A stretch of 64,000 nucleotides of DNA from Hoeflea_A sp965228785 (GTDB lineage Bacteria > Pseudomonadota > Alphaproteobacteria > Rhizobiales > Rhizobiaceae), in assembly GCA_965228785.1 (NCBI GenBank), contig CBDDIF010000001.1, positions 434,001 to 498,000 of the forward strand, in the 5' to 3' direction. Within the stretch, counting starts at the first letter, position 1. Every line of letters starts with the position of its first letter. The notes beneath the pieces were generated by a model, which was not told where the DNA came from, ran no database searches, and saw only the letters and a program-made list of their open reading frames with translations. Below, in pieces: positions 33,186 to 42,204 of this stretch. Position numbers and translations under genes: made by a program.

Positions 33186-34175
33186 TCACTCCCGGGTGAG
33201 TGGGCGGTTCATCAGATCGTCGATTGCCTCTTCTACCGATATCGCCCCCTCCAGGATCCGCGCGACAGCCATCGTGATCGGTACATCCATGTCCTTTTCG
33301 CGGCTGAGTTGCGCGGCGATCGTAGCGGTAAAGGCGCCTTCCGACAACGGCGCACCCGGCGCCATCAGTTCGCTTGCCGCAGTGCCTTGACCGAGCGCCA
33401 GCCCGAACCGCAGATTGCGTGACTGGTGGCTGGTCGCCGTCAAAACCAGGTCGCCGAGGCCGGAGAGGCCGGCGACCGTTTCCGGGCGACCGCCAAAAGC
33501 CGCGCTGAAACGGCCTAGCTCGGCCAGACCCCGGGCAATCAGCGCGGCACGGGCCGATTCGCCCAACCCACGGCCTTCGACGATGCCACAGGCGATGGCC
33601 AACACGTTCTTCAACGAACCGCCGATTTCGACGCCGGTCACGTCGGTCGAGGCATAAAGGCGAAAAGCGTTGCCGGAGAGCCGCGCTGCAATTCGCTCGG
33701 CGGCATCGTCGTCTTCCGAAGCGAGCGTCATGGCCGTCGGCAGGCCGCGGACGATGTCAGCAGCGAAACCGGGGCCGGACAGCAGGGCAACGGTGCGGTT
33801 GCCAAGCTCGGCGTGCACGACATCAGCCAGGAACAGGCCGGTCGCTTGCTCGATGCCCTTGGCGCAGACCACCAGGTCAGCCTTGGGTGCGATCGCCTCA
33901 CGATAGGTGCGGACCGCCTCGCGCAGATGCTGTGCCGGCACCGCCAGCAGCACGGTGCGCACACCAGCGAGGCAATTCCGATCAACCGTTGCCTGCAGCG
34001 GCTCCGGGAGCTTTGACTCCGGAAGTTTTTGCGCGTGCAGGCGGCTTTTTTGGATTTCCTCCATGGTGCCTGCATCCCGGCCGAGCAGGAAAACCGGGTC
34101 GCCGCGGCGGGCGACGACGCTTGCCAGCGCAGTGCCGAATGCCCCTGCTCCGATGACGGCAATGTCGGTGTTCAT
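33186..34175 (-). CDS. gpsA: Glycerol-3-phosphate dehydrogenase (NAD(P)+)
   Basis: 329 residues. NAD-binding GAGAFGTALA at residues 8-17, the KGIEQATG stretch, and the catalytic Lys/Asp region GSLKNVLAIACGIVEG. It reduces dihydroxyacetone phosphate to sn-glycerol 3-phosphate for phospholipid synthesis. ATG at 34175 overlaps the tsaD stop by ATGA, so the two are translationally coupled. The frame upstream of this is not used. Confidence 0.96.
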   Translation of the reverse strand: MNTDIAVIGAGAFGTALASVVARRGDPVFLLGRDAGTMEEIQKSRLHAQKLPESKLPEPLQATVDRNCLAGVRTVLLAVPAQHLREAVRTYREAIAPKADLVVCAKGIEQATGLFLADVVHAELGNRTVALLSGPGFAADIVRGLPTAMTLASEDDDAAERIAARLSGNAFRLYASTDVTGVEIGGSLKNVLAIACGIVEGRGLGESARAALIARGLAELGRFSAAFGGRPETVAGLSGLGDLVLTATSHQSRNLRFGLALGQGTAASELMAPGAPLSEGAFTATIAAQLSREKDMDVPITMAVARILEGAISVEEAIDDLMNRPLTRE

Positions 34176-35299
34176 GCCTTGGCACCCCGCCGTCCGTGAC
34201 CGACTCTCGCTGCCGATTCGCTGTCGAGTGGCCAGCGTGACCGCGGCGATGCGTCCAGACCGTCCGCCGGCAGGCCGCAGGCCAGGCGCTCGGCGGCGGC
34301 CCAAGCGATCATCGCAGCGTTGTCGGTGCAAAGCTCCAGCGGCGGTGCGACGAGCGCGAAGCCGTTGCGATCGCAGAGATCCGACAGACTTTTGCGTATC
34401 GACCGGTTGGCAGCAACGCCACCGGCCACGACTAGCGTCCCCGACGTATGCGGGAAATCGCTGTTGAACTGCCACAGGCTACGACCGACGCGCTCGTCGA
34501 GTGTCGCGGCGATGGTCGCCTGAAACGAAGCGCAAACATCATCAATGTCGGTGTCTGACAGCGGCGCGATGCCCTCGGCCGTTTGCCGAACGGCAGTCTT
34601 GAGGCCCGAAAAAGAAAAATCGAGCCGCTTGTCGCCCTTGAGGGGTTGTGGCAGGGCGAAGCGACTGGCATCGCCTGTTTCGGCCCGCCGTTCGACAGCG
34701 GGACCGCCGGGATAGGGCAGGCCAAGTAACTTGGCGGTTTTGTCGAAAGCTTCGCCCAGCGCGTCGTCGATGGTGGTGCCCCAACGGCGATAGTCATCGA
34801 CGCCCCGTACCAGGACGATCTGGGTGTGGCCGCCGGAGACCAGCAGCAGCAGATAGGGAAAAGCGAGGTCATCGGTCAGGCGGGCCGTCAGCGCATGGCC
34901 CTCCAGATGGTTGATGGCGTAGAGCGGTTTTCCGGTAGCGGCTGACAGCGCCTTGCCGGTCATCAGCCCGACGATCAATCCGCCAATCAGCCCGGGGCCA
35001 GACGTGGCGGCGATCGCATCGACGTCTTCGAGCCTTGCATTGGCGTCCGAGAGTGCCGCGGCAATGAGCCCGTCGAGGGCTTCGACATGGGCGCGCGCGG
35101 CGATCTCAGGCACCACACCGCCATAGGCGGCGTGCTCCTCGAGTTGGCTGAGGACCACATTGGACAGGATGGTGCCACTGCCGTCCTCGGCGCGCTCGAC
35201 CACCGCGGCCGCGGTTTCGTCACAACTTGTTTCGATGCCCAGAATGCGAATGGTGCGCTCCACTGCCGCGACCTCATGGCATTTGCGGTCGGGCGTCAT
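34172..35299 (-). CDS. tsaD: tRNA N6-adenosine threonylcarbamoyltransferase
   Basis: About 375 residues. GIETSCDETAAAVVER at the start, the metal-binding HLEGHAL, and PYLLLLVSGGHTQIVLV and VAGGVAANRSIR, all hallmarks of TsaD/Kae1. It transfers threonylcarbamoyl to A37 of ANN-decoding tRNAs. The ATG at 35299 is the first; an internal GTG (MERTIRILG) with GAGG upstream would fit the family N-terminus better. It is divergent from hemC, the usual rhizobial arrangement. Confidence 0.96.
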   Translation of the reverse strand: MTPDRKCHEVAAVERTIRILGIETSCDETAAAVVERAEDGSGTILSNVVLSQLEEHAAYGGVVPEIAARAHVEALDGLIAAALSDANARLEDVDAIAATSGPGLIGGLIVGLMTGKALSAATGKPLYAINHLEGHALTARLTDDLAFPYLLLLVSGGHTQIVLVRGVDDYRRWGTTIDDALGEAFDKTAKLLGLPYPGGPAVERRAETGDASRFALPQPLKGDKRLDFSFSGLKTAVRQTAEGIAPLSDTDIDDVCASFQATIAATLDERVGRSLWQFNSDFPHTSGTLVVAGGVAANRSIRKSLSDLCDRNGFALVAPPLELCTDNAAMIAWAAAERLACGLPADGLDASPRSRWPLDSESAARVGHGRRGAKA

Positions 35300-35608
35300 C
35301 ACGTTTACCTGTGCCTCAGAAAGGATCTGTGGGCATTCAGGCTTGTGGTATCGGTTTGATCAGATTTGTTCAATTTCGTTCTATGAGGAGGCAGGACATG
35401 CAGCGCATATTCAACGACGAATTGAGCGGAAGTGGGCAAATCTGGTCAAATCCCTTCGGGACGAAGCCCATTTCGCTGCTGGTCGTCGTTGCGAAACGCT
35501 TGAAGTGGTCGACACTACGGCGCGTTTTGCGCCTAGCCAGCAACAAAATGGGCTGCGCCGACACCGCTAGCCTGAGTGCCCACAGACCCTAAAGATGGAT
35601 TTTGGCGG
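35300..35608. other. tsaD-hemC divergent promoter region with inverted repeat and a doubtful small ORF
   Basis: About 309 bases without a confident gene. A 16-bp arm at 35353-35368 (GGTTTGATCAGATTTG) is matched in inverse orientation at 35437-35452 at 14 of 16 positions, with a 68-base spacer. Inside the spacer GAGGAGGCAGGACATG gives a strong ribosome site for a 64-codon frame (35398-35592). Its product has no recognisable fold, so it is not called as a gene. Confidence 0.5.
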
Positions 35609-36538
35609 ATGCAAACAAAACCTTTTCGGATCGGCACACGCGGCAGCCCGCTGGCGCTGGCCCAGGCGCACGAGACGCGCGACCGGCTGATGGCCGCCCA
35701 CGGGCTGCCGCAGGAGGATTTTGAAGTCGTTGTCATCTCCACCAAGGGAGACCGGGTCACCGACCGGCCACTTTCGGAGATCGGCGGCAAAGGCCTGTTC
35801 ACTCTGGAAATCGAGCAGCAACTGGGCGACGGTCGCATCGATTTCGCCGTGCATTCGTCGAAGGACATGCCGACCGTGCTGCCCGAACCATTCTATCTGT
35901 CGGCGTTCCTGCCGCGCGAGGATGTGCGTGACGCGTTTATCGGGCGTTCGGCCAAGACCATCGCCGAGCTGCCGGAGAAGGCGGTTGTCGGTTCGTCCTC
36001 ACTGCGCCGCCAGGCGTTGATCCGACGGCTGCGACCTGATGTGACGGTCATCACCTTTCGCGGCAATGTGCAGACGCGGCTGCGGAAGATGGAGGAAGGG
36101 GAGGTCGACGGGACGCTGCTGGCTGCCGCGGGACTCAAACGTTTGGGCATCGCGGATGTCGCAACCGATATGATGGCGCCGGAGACGTTTCTGCCAGCGC
36201 CGGGTCAGGGTGCCATCTGTGTCGAAAGCCGGATCGGTGATACGCGGACCGATGCTCTTCTCGAAGCGATCAATCATGCCGAAACCGCTGGTGAGCTGGC
36301 TTGCGAGCGGGCCTTTCTCGCCGCGCTTGACGGATCCTGCCGGACCCCAATTGCCGGGTTGGCGCGTTTTGAGGATGGCGGTCTGCAGTTCCGGGGCATG
36401 GTGCTCTCGCCCGATGGACAATCAGCGCATGAGATCGCCCGCGAGGGTGAGGTCGCCGACGCAGCCGAGCTAGGCCAATCGGCCGGGGAGGCCATCAAGG
36501 CAGCGGCCGGATCCGAATTCTTCGAAGATTGGAGTTGA
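35609..36538 (+). CDS. hemC: Porphobilinogen deaminase
   Basis: 309 residues. IGTRGSPLALAQAHE at the start, VHSSKDMPT with the catalytic Asp, the Arg-rich SSSLRRQALI, and DGSCRTPIAG whose Cys carries the dipyrromethane cofactor. It polymerises four porphobilinogens into hydroxymethylbilane. The ATG at 35609 was chosen over GTG 35576 because the family begins a few residues before IGTRGS. It overlaps or abuts hemD. Confidence 0.97.
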   Translation: MQTKPFRIGTRGSPLALAQAHETRDRLMAAHGLPQEDFEVVVISTKGDRVTDRPLSEIGGKGLFTLEIEQQLGDGRIDFAVHSSKDMPTVLPEPFYLSAFLPREDVRDAFIGRSAKTIAELPEKAVVGSSSLRRQALIRRLRPDVTVITFRGNVQTRLRKMEEGEVDGTLLAAAGLKRLGIADVATDMMAPETFLPAPGQGAICVESRIGDTRTDALLEAINHAETAGELACERAFLAALDGSCRTPIAGLARFEDGGLQFRGMVLSPDGQSAHEIAREGEVADAAELGQSAGEAIKAAAGSEFFEDWS

Positions 36539-36543
36539 GGCCA

Positions 36544-37296
36544 TTGCGGGTGCTTGTGACGCGGCCGGAACCGGGTGCCGAAAAGACGGCTGATATGCTC
36601 CGTCGGACGGGTCACGAACCGGTGGTGCTGCCGTTGTCACGTACCGTGACGCTCACCGACAATGCAGAGGATCTGAATAGGACGGCAGCGGCCGCGGTGG
36701 CCGTGACGAGCGCCGCGGCGCTGCGTCACTGGAAGTCTTGCGGCATCGACCCGGCGCAGCTGGTCCTGCCCATCTATGCCGTCGGCGAGGCCACAGGCGA
36801 GGCGGCCCGCGAGCTCGGCTTTCGGGATGTGCAGATTGGAGGTGGAACGGGTGGTGATCTCGCCGCATCGATCATAGAGGCGGTCGCCACCGACCGTTTC
36901 CGCCTGTCGCAGCAAAACCCGTTGCTTTATGCAGCTGGGCGGGTGCGCCATGGCGAGTTCGAAGCCGCGATTGTCGCGGCCGATCTGCCACTGAAGGTTG
37001 TCGAAATCTACAATATTGAAGAAATAAGTTATTCAACTGACTATCTTCTGCGACAATTTCCCCTGCATGAAACCTCGGCAGCTTTGTTCTATTCCCGCTC
37101 CGCGGCAGCGTTGTTTTTCGAGGCGTTTGACAATGCCGATACCGACAAGCGGTTGGAAAATTGGATGTTTTTGTGCATGAGCGATCAGGTTGCGGCGGCG
37201 GTACCACATCGATTCGAGATCCAAACCCACATCGCGAGCGCGCCACGTGAAAAGGATCTGTTTGCCTTGCTCGATGATGTGTCGCAATCACGCTGA
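36544..37296 (+). CDS. hemD: Uroporphyrinogen-III synthase
   Basis: About 250 residues, low-conservation two-lobed family: RVLVTRPEPGAEKTADML at the start, AVTSAAALRHW, LLYAAGRVRHGEFEA and a final FLCMSDQVAAAV. It closes the linear tetrapyrrole made by HemC. TTG at 36544 gives the usual MRVLVTRP start; TTG 36535 or 36529 are alternatives, the former overlapping the hemC stop. No ATG is available. Confidence 0.92.
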   Translation: MRVLVTRPEPGAEKTADMLRRTGHEPVVLPLSRTVTLTDNAEDLNRTAAAAVAVTSAAALRHWKSCGIDPAQLVLPIYAVGEATGEAARELGFRDVQIGGGTGGDLAASIIEAVATDRFRLSQQNPLLYAAGRVRHGEFEAAIVAADLPLKVVEIYNIEEISYSTDYLLRQFPLHETSAALFYSRSAAALFFEAFDNADTDKRLENWMFLCMSDQVAAAVPHRFEIQTHIASAPREKDLFALLDDVSQSR

Positions 37297-37395
37297 ATTT
37301 TAAGCGTTAATCGTCTTTCATCCCAATTCACCCGACATTAGGGTCGCGGAAAGACCGTCCTCCGGTCAAATCCGCCAAATTCACGAGGGCTTCAA

Positions 37396-38937
37396 ATGGC
37401 ACAGGGCAACAAGCCACGTCACTCACGATCGACCCGAAAACCGGTGACCATCGATCTTGAGCCAGAAGACGTCAAAGACGACAAGAAAGACACTGATGCG
37501 CAGGATGCCAAGGCGTCCGCGGAAGACAAGACAGCTGCGCCTGAAAAGACAGCCGCCCCGGCGGACAACGCTGAAGCCAAGCCGGGTGAGAAGGCCGACA
37601 AACCGGCTTCCGCCGCCAAGGCTGAACAGCCTGGCAAGACCGATGCGAAGGACAAGGCGGACGCTTCAGCGAAACCAGCCGCCGGCAGTGTTCCCAAGGC
37701 GGGTGCGGCCAGCCAACCCACCGGCAAGGCAGCCGCTGAAAAACCGAATGACGGGGCGACCAAGAAATCTGGCTCCGATGCAGCCGCCAAGGCCGCACCG
37801 GCTGCACAATTGCCGCCGCCGAAATCCGGATCTGGCATGCGCACATTCGGCGTCGGAGTCATCGCCGCGGTCGTTGCCGTCGCCATCTTTGGCGGACTGC
37901 AATATGCCGGTGTGTTGCAGGTGCCGGGCAACAATTCCGGCGGATCCGCGACGGATATCGTGGCCGCTGATGTGGAAGTGTTGAAACAGTCGGTTGCCTC
38001 ACTTGAACAAGCTGCTGGCAGTGCAGCTGGCGATGTGAGTTCGGCACTCGAAGGTCGCGTCTCGGCGCTGGAGAGCTCGGTATCCAACGCTGGCAGCGGT
38101 AGCGAAGACCGCCTGGCTGCCCTTGAAAACAAAGTTGAATCGCTGGCATCCCAAGGTGGGGGCAGCGCTGAAGCCTCTGCGACCAGCGATGCTGCGTTGA
38201 AGGATCTGAGCGATCGGATTGCAGCGCTGGAAAAAACCCTCTCCGACCAGCAATCGTCGCTGCAGGGCGTTGAAGGTACCGTCTCCAGTCTCGGGCAAAA
38301 GATTGCCGGTGACGAACAAAGCCAGGATCAGACGATCAAGGCGATCGACGACCGATTGGCAGCCATTGAAAAGACGCTTGAAGCACCGCGCCAGGATATC
38401 AAGGTGGCTCAGGCTCTTGCTGCGGCAAGTCTGAAGGCGGCTATCGATCGCGGTGGCCCGTTCATGGCCGAGCTGGAAGCGTTTGCCAGCGTCGACGGCG
38501 ACAGCCCGGCCATTGCTCAACTGCGCACACTGGCGGCTTCTGGCGTGCCATCCCGAGCAACCCTGCTGTCGCGGTTTCCGAGTGTGGCCAGTGCGATGAT
38601 TGCGGCCGGCGACACCGGATCGGAAGCGGACGGCCTGTTCGACCACTTGCTGAGCAGCGCCACATCGCTGGTCCAGGTGCGACCGGTCGGCGAAGTGTCC
38701 GGCGACAGCGCCGAGGCGATTGTGGCGCGCATGGAAACACGGCTGAAGAACGGTGATCTGCAAGGCGCCCTGAATGAATGGAACACGTTGCCGCAAGCTG
38801 CAAAGGACGCGTCGCAGAGCTACGTCAATGACCTGCAGGCGCGTATCGAGGCCGAGAAATTGATTTCCGGATCGCTGACAGCTGCACTGCCGGCGGCCGT
38901 GCGGTCGGGCACCGAACAGTCCGGGGGGAACAACTAA
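37396..38937 (+). CDS. Mitofilin-family (COG4223) inner-membrane protein
   Basis: 513 residues. The first 145 are highly charged and low in complexity (K, A, D, E, P repeats). One membrane helix lies near 155-175 (GVGVIAAVVAVAIFGGLQYA), then a long coiled-coil region (about 190-330) and a helical C-terminal mitofilin domain. It anchors in the inner membrane with a periplasmic coiled coil and is related to the cristae organiser Mic60. The place between hemD and the HemY gene is conserved in Alphaproteobacteria. Confidence 0.9.
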   Translation: MAQGNKPRHSRSTRKPVTIDLEPEDVKDDKKDTDAQDAKASAEDKTAAPEKTAAPADNAEAKPGEKADKPASAAKAEQPGKTDAKDKADASAKPAAGSVPKAGAASQPTGKAAAEKPNDGATKKSGSDAAAKAAPAAQLPPPKSGSGMRTFGVGVIAAVVAVAIFGGLQYAGVLQVPGNNSGGSATDIVAADVEVLKQSVASLEQAAGSAAGDVSSALEGRVSALESSVSNAGSGSEDRLAALENKVESLASQGGGSAEASATSDAALKDLSDRIAALEKTLSDQQSSLQGVEGTVSSLGQKIAGDEQSQDQTIKAIDDRLAAIEKTLEAPRQDIKVAQALAAASLKAAIDRGGPFMAELEAFASVDGDSPAIAQLRTLAASGVPSRATLLSRFPSVASAMIAAGDTGSEADGLFDHLLSSATSLVQVRPVGEVSGDSAEAIVARMETRLKNGDLQGALNEWNTLPQAAKDASQSYVNDLQARIEAEKLISGSLTAALPAAVRSGTEQSGGNN

Positions 38938-40860
38938 ATGGTCCGTCTGCTTCTCTACGTCGTACTCGTTCTGGTCCTCGGCTTCGGCTTCGCCTGGCTT
39001 GCCGACCGTCCGGGCGCTTTGGTGATCACCTGGCAGGGCCAGCAGATCGAAATGTCGCTGATGGTGGCCGTATCGGCCGTCGTCGCGCTGATCGCGATCA
39101 TCATGTTCGGCTGGTGGCTGATCAAAAGCCTGCTGACGTCGCCGCAGGTGGTCACGCGCTATTTTCGCGCCCGCAAACGCGACCGTGGATACCAGGCGTT
39201 GTCGACCGGCCTGATTGCCGCCGGCGCCGGTGATGCGGCCACCGCCCGCAAAATGACCCAACGCACCTCCGGCCTGCTGAGCGCTGATCAGGAACCGCTG
39301 ATCCATCTGCTTGATGCACAGGCTGCGCTGATCGAAGGCAACAACGAGGCCGCGCGAGCAAAGTTCGAGGCGATGGTCGACGATCCGGAAACGCGTGAGC
39401 TGGGTCTGCGCGGACTTTACCTGGAGGCCCGTCGGCTGGGCGCGGCCGAGGCGGCGCGGCATTATGCCGAACAGGCGGCCGAACTCGCGCCCCATCTGCC
39501 CTGGGCGGCGGAAGCGGCGCTTGGCTACCGATCCGCGGAAGGGGCCTGGGACGACGCCATCCGGCTTCTGGAAAAACAGCGAGTGGCCCGCGTTCTCGAC
39601 AAGGCCGAGGCTGACCGAAAGAAAGCGGTGCTGCTGACAGCCCGAGGCATGGACAAGCTGGACAAGGGCGATATTGCCGGCGCCCGTGTGGACGCCGTAG
39701 AGGCCAATCGGCTGGCGCCCGACCTTGTGCCGGCGGGTGTTACGGCTGCGCAGGCCCTGTTTCGCGAAAACAATCTGCGTAAGGGGTCGCGACTTCTGGA
39801 GAAGCTTTGGAAGACAGCGCCGCATCCCGATGTCGCCGAGACGTATGTGCGCGCCCGGCCTGGTGATTCCACCCTTGACCGGTTGAAGCGCGCGCAGAAG
39901 CTGCAAAGCATCAAGCGCAATCATGTCGAATCGGCCTACACGGTGGCCCGGGCGGCGCTGGATGCCCAGGAAATGAGCCTGGCCCGGGAAAATGCCGAAG
40001 CGGCGGCCCGGCTCGGGGTTCGCGAAGGCATCTACCTGTTGCTCGCCGATATCGAAGAAGCGGATACGGGCGATCAGGGGCGCGTGCGTCATTGGCTCGC
40101 CCAGGCAGTGCGGGCACCGCGGGATCCAGCCTGGACCGCGGACGGCTACGTATCCGAACACTGGGCGCCTGTGTCGCCTGTTTCAGGACGTCTCGACGCT
40201 TTCGAGTGGAAAGTGCCGGTTGAACAAATCGCCGGACCGGTCGAAGACGGAGAAGCAATGCGCGCCAACGCCGAACAGGCGATCGGATCGCTTCCCCCGG
40301 TGGCGACGGCAGTGCCGATCGTCGAGGCGGAGACGTCCATTGTGTTCGGGGACGGCAGCGTTGACGTACAGGCAGAGGCCGACAGCACGGCCATGCTCGA
40401 GGAAAAGGCAGTCGAACCTGTACTGGAAGAACCGGCCGCACCTGAACCCGTGCCGGAGCCGGCCCCAGAGCCAGAGCCAGAACCGGAGCCCACGCCAGAG
40501 CCAGAACCCGAACCCGAGCCGACGCCCGAACCTGAGCAAACATCGGAAACCGAGCAGGACACCGAGGCGACGACATCTGAACCAGCCGACGGTGTGGATT
40601 CGGATAGCAAAGACGAACCGGCGGTCGCCTCCGAGGAACCCGCCCCCGTCGGACAGGAAGCGGCTCGCGACGGTGTTCACGTCGATAAAGCGGTACGCGA
40701 AGCAGCGGCCAGCGGCGAGACCCATATCGTGACCGATGCGGTTGGCGAGGACCGCAAAAAACCGAAGGAGGCTGCCTTCGTTACCAAACCTCCGGACAAC
40801 CCGGGCGTCCGTGAAACCGAAGCAGAGGAACAGCCGAAATCACGGTTTCGCTTGTTTTAG
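38938..40860 (+). CDS. HemY N-terminal-domain (TPR) membrane protein
   Basis: 640 residues. Two N-terminal membrane helices (about 3-20 and 38-60) are followed by the HemY_N region and TPR-like helices (AAEAALGYRSAEGAWDDAI and similar). Beyond residue 480 comes an acidic tail with Pro-Glu dipeptide tracts (about 505-545) and a polar end. The start abuts the upstream stop with no gap. HemY-N proteins are linked to heme synthesis by location but are not the protoporphyrinogen oxidase. The tail is unusually long for the family. Confidence 0.9.
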   Translation: MVRLLLYVVLVLVLGFGFAWLADRPGALVITWQGQQIEMSLMVAVSAVVALIAIIMFGWWLIKSLLTSPQVVTRYFRARKRDRGYQALSTGLIAAGAGDAATARKMTQRTSGLLSADQEPLIHLLDAQAALIEGNNEAARAKFEAMVDDPETRELGLRGLYLEARRLGAAEAARHYAEQAAELAPHLPWAAEAALGYRSAEGAWDDAIRLLEKQRVARVLDKAEADRKKAVLLTARGMDKLDKGDIAGARVDAVEANRLAPDLVPAGVTAAQALFRENNLRKGSRLLEKLWKTAPHPDVAETYVRARPGDSTLDRLKRAQKLQSIKRNHVESAYTVARAALDAQEMSLARENAEAAARLGVREGIYLLLADIEEADTGDQGRVRHWLAQAVRAPRDPAWTADGYVSEHWAPVSPVSGRLDAFEWKVPVEQIAGPVEDGEAMRANAEQAIGSLPPVATAVPIVEAETSIVFGDGSVDVQAEADSTAMLEEKAVEPVLEEPAAPEPVPEPAPEPEPEPEPTPEPEPEPEPTPEPEQTSETEQDTEATTSEPADGVDSDSKDEPAVASEEPAPVGQEAARDGVHVDKAVREAAASGETHIVTDAVGEDRKKPKEAAFVTKPPDNPGVRETEAEEQPKSRFRLF

Positions 40861-40891
40861 GTCAAAACCTGCCATATTTCGTTTCTGTCGA

Positions 40892-40918
40892 AACCGGCCG
40901 GCATCGTGCCGGCCGGTT
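40892..40918 (+). terminator. Strong stem-loop after the heme operon
   Basis: AACCGGCCGGCA-TCG-TGCCGGCCGGTT is a perfect 12-bp stem with a 3-base loop, 31 bases after the stop. There is no T-run after it, and the TerB gene starts 20 bases later, so it may only partly terminate. Confidence 0.6.
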
Positions 40919-40938
40919 CGCACAGCGAAAGCAGCAGG

Positions 40939-41406
40939 ATGTTCGAGCGTTTTCAAAAGTTCTTCCAGGGGCTGGGTGCCGAAGAGAAGCCGGAATTCTC
41001 CCGCGATGACCCGCGCGTATCGGCTGCCGCCTTGTTTTTCCATGTCGTCGACGCCGATGGCGTGGTCGAGCAGGCAGAGCGGGACAAGATCAAGGAACTC
41101 CTGGAAAAGAGCTACGGTCTGGACGGAGTGCAGCTGCAGAAACTGATCGCAGCCGGACGCCAGGCGGAAGATGAATCGATCGACTTCTACGCCTTCACCA
41201 GCGTTCTCAAGCGCCATCTCGACGCCGAACAACGGGTGCAGTTCATCGAATTGCTGTGGGAACTGGTCTATGCGGATGGCGTGCGCGAGGAACTGGAAGA
41301 CAATGTGGTCTGGCGAGTTGCCGAACTGCTCGGCGTATCGGACCGCGACCGGGTGCTGATGCGTCAGAGGGTTGCCGATCGGGTCGGCGCCGGGGACGAG
41401 AACTGA
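40939..41406 (+). CDS. TerB-like (tellurite resistance) domain protein
   Basis: 155 residues, all-helical and acidic. The repeated pattern FFHVVDADGVVEQAERDKI and ELVYADGVREELEDN matches the TerB fold with its Asp-rich helix ends. Bacterial TerB-like proteins of this type are cytosolic and of unknown role. ATG at 40939 follows GCAGG. The amidotransferase gene begins 2 bases after its stop. Confidence 0.88.
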   Translation: MFERFQKFFQGLGAEEKPEFSRDDPRVSAAALFFHVVDADGVVEQAERDKIKELLEKSYGLDGVQLQKLIAAGRQAEDESIDFYAFTSVLKRHLDAEQRVQFIELLWELVYADGVREELEDNVVWRVAELLGVSDRDRVLMRQRVADRVGAGDEN

Positions 41407-41408
41407 CC

Positions 41409-42122
41409 ATGGCCGAAGGCGGCGACGCTGAAAAAATTCTCGTCGTTCTCCATCAGGAACGCTCCAGCCCGGGGCGAGTCGGTCAGATGCTTGAACGGGC
41501 AGGGTTCGAATTGGACATGCGCCGGCCGCCGCTTGGCGATCCGCTTCCGGAGACGCTCGAAGAGCATGCCGGCGCGGTCGTGTTCGGCGGCCCCATGAGT
41601 GCCAACGATCCCGATGACTTCGTTCGCACAGAGATCGACTGGCATGCCGTGCCGTTGAAGGAAAACAAGCCCTATCTCGGCATCTGCCTTGGCGCCCAGA
41701 TGCTGGTGCGTCATCTGGGCGGCACCGTCGAGGCCCATCCGGACGGGCTGACCGAAATCGGCTGGTTTCCGCTTGAATCGACGTCCGACGGGGATGACCT
41801 CATGCAATGGCCATCGATGGTCTATCATTTTCACCGCGAGGGCTTCAGTCTGCCCAGCGGCGCTGAATTGCTGGCCACCGGCGAACACTACCCAAACCAG
41901 GCATTCCGCTACGGCGAGCGGGCCTGGGGCATTCAGTTCCATGCCGAACTGACCCAGGTGATGATGCAACGCTGGGTCGTTCACGGCGCTTCGCGATTCG
42001 ATATGCCCGGCGCCCAGAAGGGTCACCACCATCTGCAGGGCCGACTGATCTACGATGCCTATCTGCGCCAGTGGTTGACTGATTTTCTCGAGATCGTTTT
42101 CGGACGCAAGGTGCCGGATTGA
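41409..42122 (+). CDS. Class I glutamine amidotransferase-like protein
   Basis: 237 residues. Nucleophile elbow GICLGAQMLVRHLGG with Cys, and the His-x-Glu pair in WGIQFHAELTQ. The GATase domain of GuaA type stands alone here, so it may act on a gamma-glutamyl compound (as in the YfeJ/PuuD-like group) rather than feed ammonia to a partner. ATG at 41409 lies 2 bases after the TerB stop; the frame is open further upstream but that overlaps TerB. Confidence 0.9.
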   Translation: MAEGGDAEKILVVLHQERSSPGRVGQMLERAGFELDMRRPPLGDPLPETLEEHAGAVVFGGPMSANDPDDFVRTEIDWHAVPLKENKPYLGICLGAQMLVRHLGGTVEAHPDGLTEIGWFPLESTSDGDDLMQWPSMVYHFHREGFSLPSGAELLATGEHYPNQAFRYGERAWGIQFHAELTQVMMQRWVVHGASRFDMPGAQKGHHHLQGRLIYDAYLRQWLTDFLEIVFGRKVPD

Positions 42123-42204
42123 GATCAGGTTGACCTTGGATCTGTGTGTCCTCGGCACCCCTATTCGGATACTTTTGACACGTCGTTTCGGCTCTTTCTC
42201 CGCG

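Noticed and set aside
35398..35592. 64-codon small ORF with strong ribosome site
   Set aside because: No recognisable fold and no conserved pattern; kept only as a remark on the intergenic region.
37999..40161. 720-codon open frame on the minus strand across the mitofilin and HemY genes
   Set aside because: Lies antisense to two well-supported genes; the translation is rich in R, Q, H and G with no domain. Typical shadow of GC-rich coding DNA.
40470..40560. Pro-Glu codon repeats as a non-coding tandem repeat or CRISPR-like array
   Set aside because: They lie in frame inside the HemY-N gene and have no spacer structure.
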